Shown here piece by piece: positions 54,866 through 63,679 of a stretch of DNA of 64,000 nucleotides. The number at the start of each line of letters is the position of its first letter. Within the stretch, counting starts at the first letter, position 1. The translations under genes were made by a program, and so were the position numbers. The notes below the pieces were generated by a model that was given only the letters and a program-made list of their open reading frames with translations, did no database searches and had not been told where the DNA came from. Source of the DNA: Pseudomonas sp. RIT-PI-q (GTDB lineage: Bacteria > Pseudomonadota > Gammaproteobacteria > Pseudomonadales > Pseudomonadaceae); contig NZ_LHPC01000017.1 of assembly GCF_001297125.1 (NCBI RefSeq), forward strand, positions 1-64,000, read 5' to 3'.

Positions 54866-56539
54866 TTAATGGCTGACAGCCTGGGAGGCCCCAAGGCCGG
54901 TCTGGGCGCGGATGAGCTGGTCATCGAAACGCTCGCGCTCAAGCACTGCCCCGGCGCTGCGATCGGTGACCGAGCCGAGCCAAGTGAAGAAGAACGCCAC
55001 GTTCATCGAGATGATGGCCGGGTAGTCAAAGGGGAAAATCGCCTCGGGATTTCCCAGCACTTTGACCCACACCGCCGGCGAGAGCACGACCAGGCTGACC
55101 GAGCTCACCAGCCCGGCGATACCGCCGATCAACGCGCCTCGTGTGGTCAGCCCTTTCCAGTACATCGAAAGCACGAGTATCGGAAAGTTGACCGAGGCCG
55201 CCACGCCAAACGTCAGCGCCACCAGGAACGCGATGTTCTGGTCCTTGAACAAAATACCCAGGACCACTGCAACGATGCCGATGCCGACCGAAGCGATCCG
55301 CGAAACACGGCGCTCGTCTTTTGCATTGGCGCGGTTTTTCCGGAAGACCATGACGTACAGATCATGTGAAATCGCCGAAGTCCCGGCCATGGTGAGCCCG
55401 GACACCACGGCCAGGATCGTGGCAAACGCGACGGCGGAGATGAAGCCCAGCAGCAGGTCACCGCCAACGGCTTTGGCCAGGTGCATCACCGGCATGTTGC
55501 TGCCGCCGATGAGCTTTCCACCGACAATGCCGGACTCATAAAAGGCCGGGTCTTGACCGACAATCACGATCGCCGCCAACCCCAGGATCGCTACGATCAG
55601 GTAGAAAAACCCGATGAAACCCGTGGCAACGAACACCGATTTACGCGCCTGTTTGGCGTCCGGCACGGTAAAGAAGCGCATGAGGATGTGCGGCAATCCT
55701 GCGGTGCCGAAGACCAGGCCCAGTGACAGCGAGATCAGTGCCAGCGGGTCGGCCACCAACTTGCTCGGCAGCAGGATTCGTTCGCCATCGTGATGAGCGG
55801 CCACCGCTTGCGTGAACAACTGTTCGAAGGAAAACCCGAACTTGCTCAGCGCCAGAATCGCCAGCAGCGTTCCGCCCAACAGCAGCAAACCGGCCTTGAT
55901 GATCTGCACCCACGTGGTAGCGACCATCCCGCCAAAGGTGACGTAGACCGCCATCAACAGCCCGACCGCGATCACCGCATAGTTGTAGGGAAGTCCGAAC
56001 AGCAGCTGGATCAGCTGCCCCGCGCCCACCATCTGCACCACCAGATAAAAGCAGACCACGGTCAACGAACCGAAGGCTGTCATCGTTCGAATGCGATTTT
56101 GATCGAGTCGAAACGAGGCAATGTCCGAGATGGTGATACGCCCCAGATTGCGGATGCGCTCGGCAAACAGGAACAGCAGCAGCGGCCAGGCGACGAAGAA
56201 GCTGATCGAGTAGAGCAAGCCATCGAAGCCGTTGAAGAAGAACATGCTGGTGACCCCCAGCAGCGCAGCCGCCGACATGTAGTCCCCGGCCAGCGCCAAT
56301 CCGTTCTGGAAGCCGGTAATGCCGCCTCCGGCCGTGTAGAAATCGTCCATCGATTTGGTCTTGGAGGCGGCCCAATAGGTGATGCCCAGCGTTGTCAGGA
56401 CGAAGACCAGGAACATTGCAATGGCGGTGATGTTAAGCGGCTGCTTTTCCACCGCCTGCAAGACTTCGGCGGCAGAGGCACACGTCGTCATCGCGCCCAG
56501 CACAGCAGGAACAATGAGGTATCGAAAAAGCGGCTTCAT
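54866..56539 (-). CDS. actP: Acetate/cation symporter (ActP-like, SSS family)
   Basis: This 557-residue sodium:solute symporter has about 13 membrane helices after a signal-like N-terminus (LFRYLIVPAVLGAMTTCASA). It has KTKSMDDFYTAGGGITGFQN, LAGDYMSAAALLGVTSM and FGTAGLPHILMRFFTVPDAK, all typical of ActP. It imports acetate or similar short monocarboxylates (pyruvate, propionate). The start overlaps the DUF485 stop by four bases. A divergent LysR regulator may control it. Confidence 0.9.
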   Translation of the reverse strand: MKPLFRYLIVPAVLGAMTTCASAAEVLQAVEKQPLNITAIAMFLVFVLTTLGITYWAASKTKSMDDFYTAGGGITGFQNGLALAGDYMSAAALLGVTSMFFFNGFDGLLYSISFFVAWPLLLFLFAERIRNLGRITISDIASFRLDQNRIRTMTAFGSLTVVCFYLVVQMVGAGQLIQLLFGLPYNYAVIAVGLLMAVYVTFGGMVATTWVQIIKAGLLLLGGTLLAILALSKFGFSFEQLFTQAVAAHHDGERILLPSKLVADPLALISLSLGLVFGTAGLPHILMRFFTVPDAKQARKSVFVATGFIGFFYLIVAILGLAAIVIVGQDPAFYESGIVGGKLIGGSNMPVMHLAKAVGGDLLLGFISAVAFATILAVVSGLTMAGTSAISHDLYVMVFRKNRANAKDERRVSRIASVGIGIVAVVLGILFKDQNIAFLVALTFGVAASVNFPILVLSMYWKGLTTRGALIGGIAGLVSSVSLVVLSPAVWVKVLGNPEAIFPFDYPAIISMNVAFFFTWLGSVTDRSAGAVLERERFDDQLIRAQTGLGASQAVSH

Positions 56540-56850
56540 ACGATGACCCCCGCGCGGATTTCGGCGGTGAGGTCATCGAACTCACCATTGGCACGAAGGA
56601 TGTACAGGCCGGTAAACAACCAGGCGCCGACAATGAAGGCGACGCCCAGCGGCCAACCTATGTTGATGATGCTGGTTGCCGACAGCTTCTGAGCCAGGAG
56701 CTGGGGCGCGAAGGCGGCGACGAGGATGAACGTGAAGTACGGGACTAGGGTGGCGGCGGTAAGGCCAGCGACGAATCTTCGCTGCCGTGAGACCAACTCC
56801 TGATACCGGGGGTGATTGCGAATTCTGGCTGATTCGGATGCATGATTCAC
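56536..56850 (-). CDS. yjcH: DUF485 membrane protein (YjcH-like)
   Basis: This 104-residue protein has two membrane helices (VAGLTAATLVPYFTFILVAAF and INIGWPLGVAFIVGAWLFTG; each written in part) and belongs to DUF485, which pairs with ActP. A GTG start at 56850 with GGAG five bases upstream is likely. The N-terminus is polar. It probably supports ActP assembly or function; its exact job is unknown. Confidence 0.88.
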   Translation of the reverse strand: MNHASESARIRNHPRYQELVSRQRRFVAGLTAATLVPYFTFILVAAFAPQLLAQKLSATSIINIGWPLGVAFIVGAWLFTGLYILRANGEFDDLTAEIRAGVIV

Positions 56851-56977
56851 GTTGACTCCGTGTTGCAGTGGACGCGTTATTATTGTTCCACAGCCTCAAA
56901 TTCGAAGACTCGATTTGCCACTGGCTGCGGTGTCTGTGCACCCTCAACCTATGCCTGGCCTACAATCATGTAAAACG

Positions 56978-56989
56978 ATCATTAATGAT
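56978..56989. promoter_or_regulatory. Perfect palindrome ATCATTAATGAT
   Basis: This 12-bp palindrome lies in the 259-bp region between DUF485-actP and the divergent LysR gene, about 120 bp upstream of each start. It may be an operator. The surrounding region is AT-rich, so chance is possible. Confidence 0.35.
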
Positions 56990-57109
56990 GCTTGTGATCT
57001 CTTTTGATGAAATCAGACACGCTTTACTTGTCTTTACACTCCATGAAAACTAATCTCTTAAAAGTTGTTTTTTGTCATCAGTTATTGGTTTTTGAGATAG
57101 GTGAACGCG

Positions 57110-58021
57110 ATGGATGTGACGGATCTCAAGGTGGTCGACGCGGTTGCGCGCCATGGCAGCATGAACAAGGCGGCTAGCGAGTTGAATACCGTGCAGTCGA
57201 ACGTTTCCGCGAGGATTCGCTCGCTGGAGGACGAACTGGGGGTTGCACTGTTTCAACGCAGCGCCCGAGGCGTGCAAGTCACAGCGGCCGGGCGCCGGAT
57301 CCTGCCCTTTGCCGCACGTCTTTCCAGGCTCCTGTCCGATGCGTCTTGCGCCGCGCGCGACGACGGGCATCCAAAAGGTGTGTTTGAAATCGGTACGCTG
57401 GAGACGACGCTGGCGCTGCGTCTGCCACGGCTGATCGCAAAGTTTGCCAAGGCTTACCCGGACGTTCGCCCGGTGATTCGCACCGGCACCACCTGCAGCC
57501 TGATCCAGGGCGTCATCGACAGTAAGCTTGAGGGCGCGTTTGTCGTCGGCCCGGTCAATCATCCGGAATTGCAGAGTGAGCAGGCCTTTCGCGAAGAGCT
57601 CGTATTGGTCACGTCCTGCGCCATTAGCAGCCTGGACGCAGTCGCGTCGGTCGACAATCTGAAAACGGTGGTCTTTCGAATCGGGTGCTCCTACCGCCAG
57701 CGCCTGGATTCTTTGCTGGCTAACCTCGGCATCCTGGCGCCTGAGCCGCTGGAGTTTGGTTCGATCGAAGCGATCATTGCCTGCGTTTCCGCTGGCGTCG
57801 GGGTCACGCTGTTGCCCAGAGGCGTCGTTGCAAGCGCATTGCGCGAGGGGTTGGTCAACGTGCATGAACTGGCGCCCGAAATCGCCGACGTGGAGACGGT
57901 GTTTGTCAGGCGCATTGATGGCTATTTTTCCAGCGCGTTATCAACCTTTCTCGACAGCGTTCGTCTGGACGGTGTCGCCCAGGTAGCGATTCCTCACCCA
58001 GCCGTTCATCCCGGCGCATAG
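57110..58021 (+). CDS. LysR-family regulator (paralogue 2)
   Basis: This 303-residue LysR protein has its winged helix at residues 5-50 (LKVVDAVARHGSMNKAASEL, then NTVQSNVSARIRSLEDELG). The effector domain has FEIGTLETTLALRLPRLI and FGSIEAIIACVSAGVGVTLL. The resemblance to the regulator at 52158 suggests an old duplication. AGGTG precedes ATG 57110. It is divergent from DUF485-actP, which it probably regulates. The last 81 bp overlap the convergent MFS gene. Confidence 0.9.
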   Translation: MDVTDLKVVDAVARHGSMNKAASELNTVQSNVSARIRSLEDELGVALFQRSARGVQVTAAGRRILPFAARLSRLLSDASCAARDDGHPKGVFEIGTLETTLALRLPRLIAKFAKAYPDVRPVIRTGTTCSLIQGVIDSKLEGAFVVGPVNHPELQSEQAFREELVLVTSCAISSLDAVASVDNLKTVVFRIGCSYRQRLDSLLANLGILAPEPLEFGSIEAIIACVSAGVGVTLLPRGVVASALREGLVNVHELAPEIADVETVFVRRIDGYFSSALSTFLDSVRLDGVAQVAIPHPAVHPGA

Positions 58022-59185
58022 CACCAACAATGCGGCCGTCACCAGGAACACGTGATGCAAGCCGAGATGCGCGCCAATCTGGCCACCGATCAGTGGCCCG
58101 ATAACCTGTCCAGAGAACTGCGCCGATTGCAGGTAGCCGAGTATCTTGCCGGTGTTGTGCTCTTCAACCGAATGCCGGATCAGCTTGGCAATCGATGGCA
58201 GCAGTCCCGCAATGGTCATGCCCATGAGCCCGCGCAACACTGCCAGTTGCCACCATTGCGTGACGAACGCCTGGGGCACCATGACGACAGCGGTCAGCAA
58301 CAGACACCCGACAATAACGTTCCAGCTGCCCACCCGGTCTGCCAGCGCACCCAGTTTGGCGGCGGTCAAAATACTGCCCAACGCTGAACAGGCCATGACG
58401 ATGCCGGCGATACGCGCCTGACTGTCAGACGCGACACCGAGGTCGCCGATGTAGACGGTGATGATCGGCTCGATCGACATGTTGGCTAGCAGCACCATCA
58501 TCGCGGTAATCAGCAGTGCACCGATGATTGGCCATTTGGCGTCAGCACCTTCAGGCCGGGTTTTCTGCTTGCGTTGTTTAGCGTCCGCCACCCGATCGAA
58601 ATCCTCGCGAATGAACAGGATTGTCGTCATCGCAGCGACGGCAATCATCCCGCCCCCCACGAAAAAGGTGCCGCGAATACCGACGAGCTCGGGTAAGAAT
58701 CCACCCACCAGCGGCCCGATCAGATTGCCGGACAAGGCGCCCGTGGACAGAACGCCGAGTGCCCACCCGGCCTTTTCGCGCGGGACCTGAGAGCCAATCA
58801 TGACGATGGAAGCGGAGGCGTAGCCACCGATGAGGCCGGCGATCAGACGCAGTGCAACCAGGTCGGTCACGTCCCGGGCCAGCCCGATCAGTGACATCAC
58901 CACAGCCATGCCGATGGCCGCCCTGACCAACATCGGTTTACGGCCATAGCGGTCGGCCAGGCGTCCCCAGAGCGGCGCGGTAATCGCCGTACCAAAAAAA
59001 GTCGCGCCGAATGCCACGGCTGACCATTGCACCACGTCCGCCTGGGCAGTAACGCCCAGTTGCTGGACGTACAGCGGTAGAAACGGCAGCAACATGCTCA
59101 GGCTTACCAGGGTGGTGAACGAACCGAAGACACACACGGCCAGGTTTCGGCGCCAATACATCAGGTTACGATCGGAATAATTCAC
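57941..59185 (-). CDS. MFS transporter, drug-exporter type
   Basis: This 414-residue carrier has twelve membrane helices and the DHA1-type motif A (GRLADRYGRKPMLVRAAIGM). TPLVS-like gene features are absent; the LRGLMGMTIAGLLPSIAKL region is in the second half. It resembles MdtG/YcaD-type multidrug exporters. It is convergent with the LysR gene and the two coding ends overlap by 81 bp. Substrate is unknown. Confidence 0.86.
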   Translation of the reverse strand: MNYSDRNLMYWRRNLAVCVFGSFTTLVSLSMLLPFLPLYVQQLGVTAQADVVQWSAVAFGATFFGTAITAPLWGRLADRYGRKPMLVRAAIGMAVVMSLIGLARDVTDLVALRLIAGLIGGYASASIVMIGSQVPREKAGWALGVLSTGALSGNLIGPLVGGFLPELVGIRGTFFVGGGMIAVAAMTTILFIREDFDRVADAKQRKQKTRPEGADAKWPIIGALLITAMMVLLANMSIEPIITVYIGDLGVASDSQARIAGIVMACSALGSILTAAKLGALADRVGSWNVIVGCLLLTAVVMVPQAFVTQWWQLAVLRGLMGMTIAGLLPSIAKLIRHSVEEHNTGKILGYLQSAQFSGQVIGPLIGGQIGAHLGLHHVFLVTAALLVLCAGMNGWVRNRYLGDTVQTNAVEKG

Positions 59186-59296
59186 GGTGTCAGAGGCTCC
59201 GGCGATTGTTCACTTACGGGGTTTTTGGATAGGGGCTGCAGATCAAGATCAAAAGCCACGGCAACGGCAAGATCAAAAGCTGAAAACCACAATCCC

Positions 59297-59600
59297 CTGT
59301 AGGAGCTGGCTTGCCAGCGAAGCACTCAAATGCGCCACGTTTATCCTGTTGAAAACCGTCATCGTTGACGTCCTTCGCTGGCGAGCCAGCTCCTACAGTT
59401 GATCGAGTTGTCTGGGCGAACGCGGTCGAAGGTAGGAGCTGGCTTGCCAGCGAAGGATTCGGATGCACCACGTTTATCCTGTTAAAACGCGTCATCGTTA
59501 ACGTCCTTCGCGAGCAGGCTCGCTCCCACATTTGAATGCGGTACGCCTGCGGGAGATTGGTTGGCTGTCAGGCCGTCTTCGCTGGCAAGCCAGCTCCTAC
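59297..59600. repeat. Two REPINs and one single REP
   Basis: Inverted REP pairs lie at about 59297-59398 and 59432-59530, with CACGTTTATCCTGTTGAAAA and CACGTTTATCCTGTTAAAAC spacers. The second pair ends in a REP of another class (CGCGAGCAGGCTCGCTCCCA). A single inverted REP follows at 59577-59600. They fill the gap between two MFS genes. Confidence 0.88.
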
Positions 59601-59611
59601 AATGAACAGCA

Positions 59612-60832
59612 TCACGCCAATGGGCAGCGCTTTTTCGCCACCGCCACCACATCAATCACAAACGCGATCACCATCGCCGACGTGCCAATCACGAAGAGCA
59701 AGGCGTAATTCCCATCGCTGTAAGAAAACAGGAACGACAACCCATAAGCGGCCACCGCTTGAAACAACGCAAACCCCACCGTCGCTGTTTGCCAGGCCGA
59801 ACTCTGCTGCGCGGGGTGATGGGCGAGAATCTCATGCACCCGCCCTAACACCAGTGGCACCGTACCGGTGACAAACGCCCCGACGATGACGCTGGACATC
59901 ATCAACCAGACGGTTCCGAGCCCAAGGGCTGGCACTGCGACGCTGATGGCTTCCACGAGGAACGCCAGCCGTAAGGCGCGACCGAATCCAATCCGGTCAG
60001 CCACTACCCCGGCAAGCAGTGGTCCGACGGTGGCACCAATGCCGAAAAGCACCCAATACTGCGCCCCCACTTGAAGACCTTCGCCCCTGCCCCGCGCGAC
60101 GAAATCCACGAGAAAAATCATGTGCGGCACCCACCCGGCTGCGTTGAGCGCGTACTCGACATACAGCGCCTTGAGCGTGCCGTTCGGCGTCGCGCGCTGA
60201 GCGTGCGTGGCTTTGGCCGCCGGAGCAGCGCCTCTCGGCCATCCCCGCCAGGCAATGGCAGTCAGCACCAGGGAAATCACCCCAAGCCCCATCCAGGTTT
60301 CCCCGAGGCCCTGTTGCAGCAAGAGCGGCACCAGTGTCCCGGAAGCAGCAATGCCCACACCCACGCCCATGAAAATAATCCCGGCGACCAACCCGCGCCG
60401 GGACGGCGGTACATGGGCCAAAACAGTCGGAGCGGCCAACACCATCAGCGCGCCACCCGCGGTTCCCGAAAGGAAACGCCAGGCGAAGAACCACGCGAAC
60501 GACACAGGCCAGGCACAGGCGAAAAACGCCAGACTGGCCAGCAACATCATGGCCCGGAGCATGAACACCGTTGAGGTTTTCGCCGCCATCGAGCGACCGA
60601 AAATGGCGCCGGCCAGATAGCCGGCCAGGTTGGCTGCACCGAGGTAGGCAGCCTTGGAAGGATCAAACCAGTGGGCGCCGATAATCGACGGCAGCAGCGG
60701 CGTATAAGCAAACCGCGCCAGGCCGATGCCAACCAGGCTTGCAGCAAAACCGGCCACCGTTGCCCACCCGGCACTGGCTGGCCGCAGCGTCGGCTGCGCA
60801 ACGGCGATTGTTGGATTCACCCTTGTCATCAT
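59612..60832 (-). CDS. YbfB/YjiJ-family MFS transporter
   Basis: This 406-residue carrier has the YbfB/YjiJ family opening (AASLVGIGLARFAYTPLLPS), then AAYLGAANLAGYLAGAIFGR, WRFLSGTAGGALMVLAAPTV and VAGIIFMGVGVGIAASG, with twelve membrane helices. Substrates are unknown for this family; export is suspected. It is the first gene after the Nit1C block on the same strand (125 bp downstream). A transport link to that cluster is possible but unproven. Confidence 0.88.
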   Translation of the reverse strand: MMTRVNPTIAVAQPTLRPASAGWATVAGFAASLVGIGLARFAYTPLLPSIIGAHWFDPSKAAYLGAANLAGYLAGAIFGRSMAAKTSTVFMLRAMMLLASLAFFACAWPVSFAWFFAWRFLSGTAGGALMVLAAPTVLAHVPPSRRGLVAGIIFMGVGVGIAASGTLVPLLLQQGLGETWMGLGVISLVLTAIAWRGWPRGAAPAAKATHAQRATPNGTLKALYVEYALNAAGWVPHMIFLVDFVARGRGEGLQVGAQYWVLFGIGATVGPLLAGVVADRIGFGRALRLAFLVEAISVAVPALGLGTVWLMMSSVIVGAFVTGTVPLVLGRVHEILAHHPAQQSSAWQTATVGFALFQAVAAYGLSFLFSYSDGNYALLFVIGTSAMVIAFVIDVVAVAKKRCPLA

Positions 60833-60957
60833 CTGCCCTTCTGTTCTTCAGACAGGGCAGACACTACGCGCGCGCCTATATCTTAAGAAGCGCATTAATA
60901 CGATCACAGCTATCTGTAATTAAGATAACCAAGGTCTACCAGAGACTTTGACGTTGC

Positions 60958-62259
60958 CTAGCCAGCAGCCAAACGACGTCGCTGTGATGCGCTCTCATGC
61001 GCGCCTTCGACAATGTGCTCAACCAGATACTCCGCGTCCCGCGCCACCCCAGAGAAACGCCCCGAGCCCCACGTATACAGCCACGGCAATCCGAGGAAGT
61101 ACAAACCCGCCTGCGCCGTCACCCCGCGCTGGTGCCCAGGATGCCCTCGCCCGTTGAAGACCGGCGCCTCGACCCAGGTAAAGTCCGGGCTGAAGCCGAT
61201 GCACCAGATGATGCTGGTGATGCCTTCGGCGTCGAGGTCCAGTTCGCTGCGCTCCTGCTCTGGCACCCAGGTAGGCTCATAACGCTCACCCACCGGGGCG
61301 TCGATCGCGTGCTGTTCGATGTACTTGTCGATCGATGCATTGATTCGGTTGTAGACCGCGTCGGCACTGTCCAGGCTTTCACCCAGATTGTTGGCAAACT
61401 GCAAGCGAGTGCCCTGCAACCCGTCAAGACGACCAAACAATTCCATGCCTTCGCGAGCGAAGTTGCGCAAGTCGATATCCCGCCCGCCATCACGACCGGT
61501 GACGTAGTGGTTGGTGTTATCGCGCACGCCTTCACGCAGCGGATGCGTGTCGACGCCTATCTCGTAGTAGCCCATTTCAGCCAGCCAATCGACCACGTCC
61601 TTGCCCCGGTAGAAGCGGGCGCAACGCGGCGCATCACCGACGGCCAGATAGACTTTGCGCCCGGTCAGGTGCAAGTCTTCGGCAATTTGCGCACCCGACT
61701 GCCCGGAGCCAACCACCAGCACATTGCCGGCGGGCAAGGCCTGCGGATTGCGGTATTGCTCGGAATGAAGCTGATGAATGCCCGATGGCAAGCGTTCGGC
61801 CAGGCGCGGGATGATCGGCGTGTGATACCCGCCCGACGCGACAATCACCTGATCGGCGCTGAATTCGCCTTGCGAGGTGTGTACCTCGAAACCACCTTGG
61901 CTGCGCGGCACCACGCGTTGCACCGTGACGCCTTCACGGGCCGGGGCGTTGACTGATTTGACGAAGCCGGCCAGGTACTCGTTGATCTCGTCCTTCTTCA
62001 TGAACCCATGAGGATCGCTGCCGTTGAAGCCGTCGGTGTAGGTGTAACCCGGCAAGGCGCATTGCCAGTTGGGCGTGACCAGACTGAAAGCATCCCAGCG
62101 CTGGTTGCGCCAGGTGTGAGTCAGGCTGTGTTTTTCCAGGACCAAATGATCGATGCCCTGTTGTTGCAGGTAGTAGCTGGCGGATAACCCGGCCTGGCCG
62201 CCGCCGACGACGATCACGCTGTGGTGTGGAGTTTTGATTGAAGTGAGGTGGCTGGTCAT
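60958..62259 (-). CDS. Flavin-dependent oxidoreductase of the MSMEG_0569 (Nit1C) family
   Basis: This 433-residue enzyme has an FAD motif [19 protein letters not shown] (residues 17-35), then [17 protein letters not shown] near 53 and a second nucleotide motif [16 protein letters not shown] near 180. It belongs to the class of flavin monooxygenases found in Nit1C clusters (MSMEG_0569). It may oxidise a small N-containing compound with NAD(P)H. It is preceded by MSMEG_0570- and sll0787-type genes and is the last Nit1C gene on this strand. Confidence 0.9.
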   Translation of the reverse strand: MTSHLTSIKTPHHSVIVVGGGQAGLSASYYLQQQGIDHLVLEKHSLTHTWRNQRWDAFSLVTPNWQCALPGYTYTDGFNGSDPHGFMKKDEINEYLAGFVKSVNAPAREGVTVQRVVPRSQGGFEVHTSQGEFSADQVIVASGGYHTPIIPRLAERLPSGIHQLHSEQYRNPQALPAGNVLVVGSGQSGAQIAEDLHLTGRKVYLAVGDAPRCARFYRGKDVVDWLAEMGYYEIGVDTHPLREGVRDNTNHYVTGRDGGRDIDLRNFAREGMELFGRLDGLQGTRLQFANNLGESLDSADAVYNRINASIDKYIEQHAIDAPVGERYEPTWVPEQERSELDLDAEGITSIIWCIGFSPDFTWVEAPVFNGRGHPGHQRGVTAQAGLYFLGLPWLYTWGSGRFSGVARDAEYLVEHIVEGAHESASQRRRLAAG

Positions 62260-62310
62260 GGGGTGCTCCGGTACTGGGTAACGAACAGGGTTAAGGGAAA
62301 AATCGATGAA

Positions 62311-62646
62311 TCAGAATGAGCTCCAGCCCGCCCCGATCACCTGGCCGGCGCCTTCGGTGCGCATGCTCAGAATGTCCACCGGGCCATCGGCGAGGCCTGG
62401 ATCGACCAGGTAACTGGCCTGGCCCTTGAGCGAACTCAAGGTGTCCATCGCCGAACTGCAATAGAAACCCTTGACCTGCTTGACCCGTTCCGAGGCATTG
62501 TTCAGTGCGCCTTCGATGCGTTGCAGAAAGTCTGTCAGCGGGTAACTGGCGCCCTCCTCCAGGTATTGATAGATCACGGTCGAAGGTGAATAACCGGTCG
62601 CTTCCCGGCCATTGGGCCAGCGAATTTTGAAATTGACGGCGGGCAT
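62311..62646 (-). CDS. MSMEG_0570-family nitrogen-starvation protein (Nit1C)
   Basis: This 111-residue protein begins MPAVNFKIRWPNGREATGYS and has YSPSTVIYQYLEEGASYPL and a C-terminal DILSMRTEGAGQVIGAG. It matches the small MSMEG_0570 component of Nit1C clusters, whose biochemical role is unknown. The start lies one base after the sll0787-type stop, so the two are coupled. It has no signal or membrane segment. Confidence 0.88.
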   Translation of the reverse strand: MPAVNFKIRWPNGREATGYSPSTVIYQYLEEGASYPLTDFLQRIEGALNNASERVKQVKGFYCSSAMDTLSSLKGQASYLVDPGLADGPVDILSMRTEGAGQVIGAGWSSF

Positions 62647-62647
62647 G

Positions 62648-63679
62648 TCAGTGCTCCTGTTGATTAAGTTTTAAAGGGCTCAGATCGAGATGGGGATAGC
62701 TGAAGCCGGTGAACGATTGCTCGCGCAGGTTCCAGAAGTCGCCGTGTTGTGCGCCGGACTGGACACGCAACGTGCCACTGGCGTTGACCTGGCCAATGCG
62801 TTCGCAGCGCACGCCTTCGAAGGCAAAAGCGCTCTGCACCTGCGGCCAGTCACGCTCATCCAGCGTCATTAAAAAGCCGTAGCTGGGAAACACCTGTAGC
62901 CAGCGCGCGAGGTCGGCATCCGCAGGACCGGGCAGCGCGGATAAATCGATGGTCGCGCCGCAGCCGGTGGTTTCCAGCAGCATCAACAGGCTGCCGAGAA
63001 TCCCCGCGTTGCTGATGTCTTTGGCCGCGTGCAGCAGTTGCGCTTCGGCCAGGCGTGGCAGCACGTCGAGCTTGCTGCGCAGGCGCTCGGCCGGTACACC
63101 TTCGAAGGCTTTCCAGTACGTGCTGTCGGCATGCCAATGCCCTTCAAGGTCCACCGCCATGGCGATGACCTGACCGGGCGCGACATGCAAGGTCGACAGT
63201 AATGTTTGCGCGATGCCGGTAATCGCTACCGCCAGCGCCGCCGGATTACCCGCCATGAGGCTGGTATGCCCGCCGGCCAGCAGCAATCCGTAGGCGTCGC
63301 ACGCGGCGCGAATACCTGCCAGTAATTGCTGCGCGGATTCATCGTCGTGATGCCAGTAAGCGTTGACCACTGCCGTGGCACGACCGCCCATGGCGGTGAT
63401 GTCGCTGACATTGGCCATGACCGCAGACCACCCGGCAAACCATGGTGCAGTCTCGACGAACGCCGGCAACATGCCTTCGATGGCCAGCAGCTGAAAATGA
63501 TCGCCACAGGCAATCGCTGCCGTGTCATCACCGGGCAAGGCGTAAAGCTGTTCGCGGGTCAGCGCTTGTTTCGCCTTACCGATAACGGCCGCAGGCTGCT
63601 GGATCGCCTGTTTCGAACGCATTGCCGGCGTAGCGCGCAGGCTGTCGAGCAGCGCCGCCAAATCAAAACATTCAGTCAT
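62648..63679 (-). CDS. sll0787-family AIR synthase-like protein (Nit1C)
   Basis: This 343-residue protein has the AIR synthase/selenophosphate synthetase-type fold: GDDTAAIACGDHFQLLAIEGM (split loop), VMANVSDITAMGGRATAVVNAYW, LLAGGHTSLMAGNPAALAVAI and AAKDISNAGILGSLLMLLE. These hold ATP- and metal-binding loops. It may phosphorylate or activate a small metabolite in the Nit1C pathway. Its start overlaps the GNAT gene end by eight bases. Confidence 0.9.
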   Translation of the reverse strand: MTECFDLAALLDSLRATPAMRSKQAIQQPAAVIGKAKQALTREQLYALPGDDTAAIACGDHFQLLAIEGMLPAFVETAPWFAGWSAVMANVSDITAMGGRATAVVNAYWHHDDESAQQLLAGIRAACDAYGLLLAGGHTSLMAGNPAALAVAITGIAQTLLSTLHVAPGQVIAMAVDLEGHWHADSTYWKAFEGVPAERLRSKLDVLPRLAEAQLLHAAKDISNAGILGSLLMLLETTGCGATIDLSALPGPADADLARWLQVFPSYGFLMTLDERDWPQVQSAFAFEGVRCERIGQVNASGTLRVQSGAQHGDFWNLREQSFTGFSYPHLDLSPLKLNQQEH

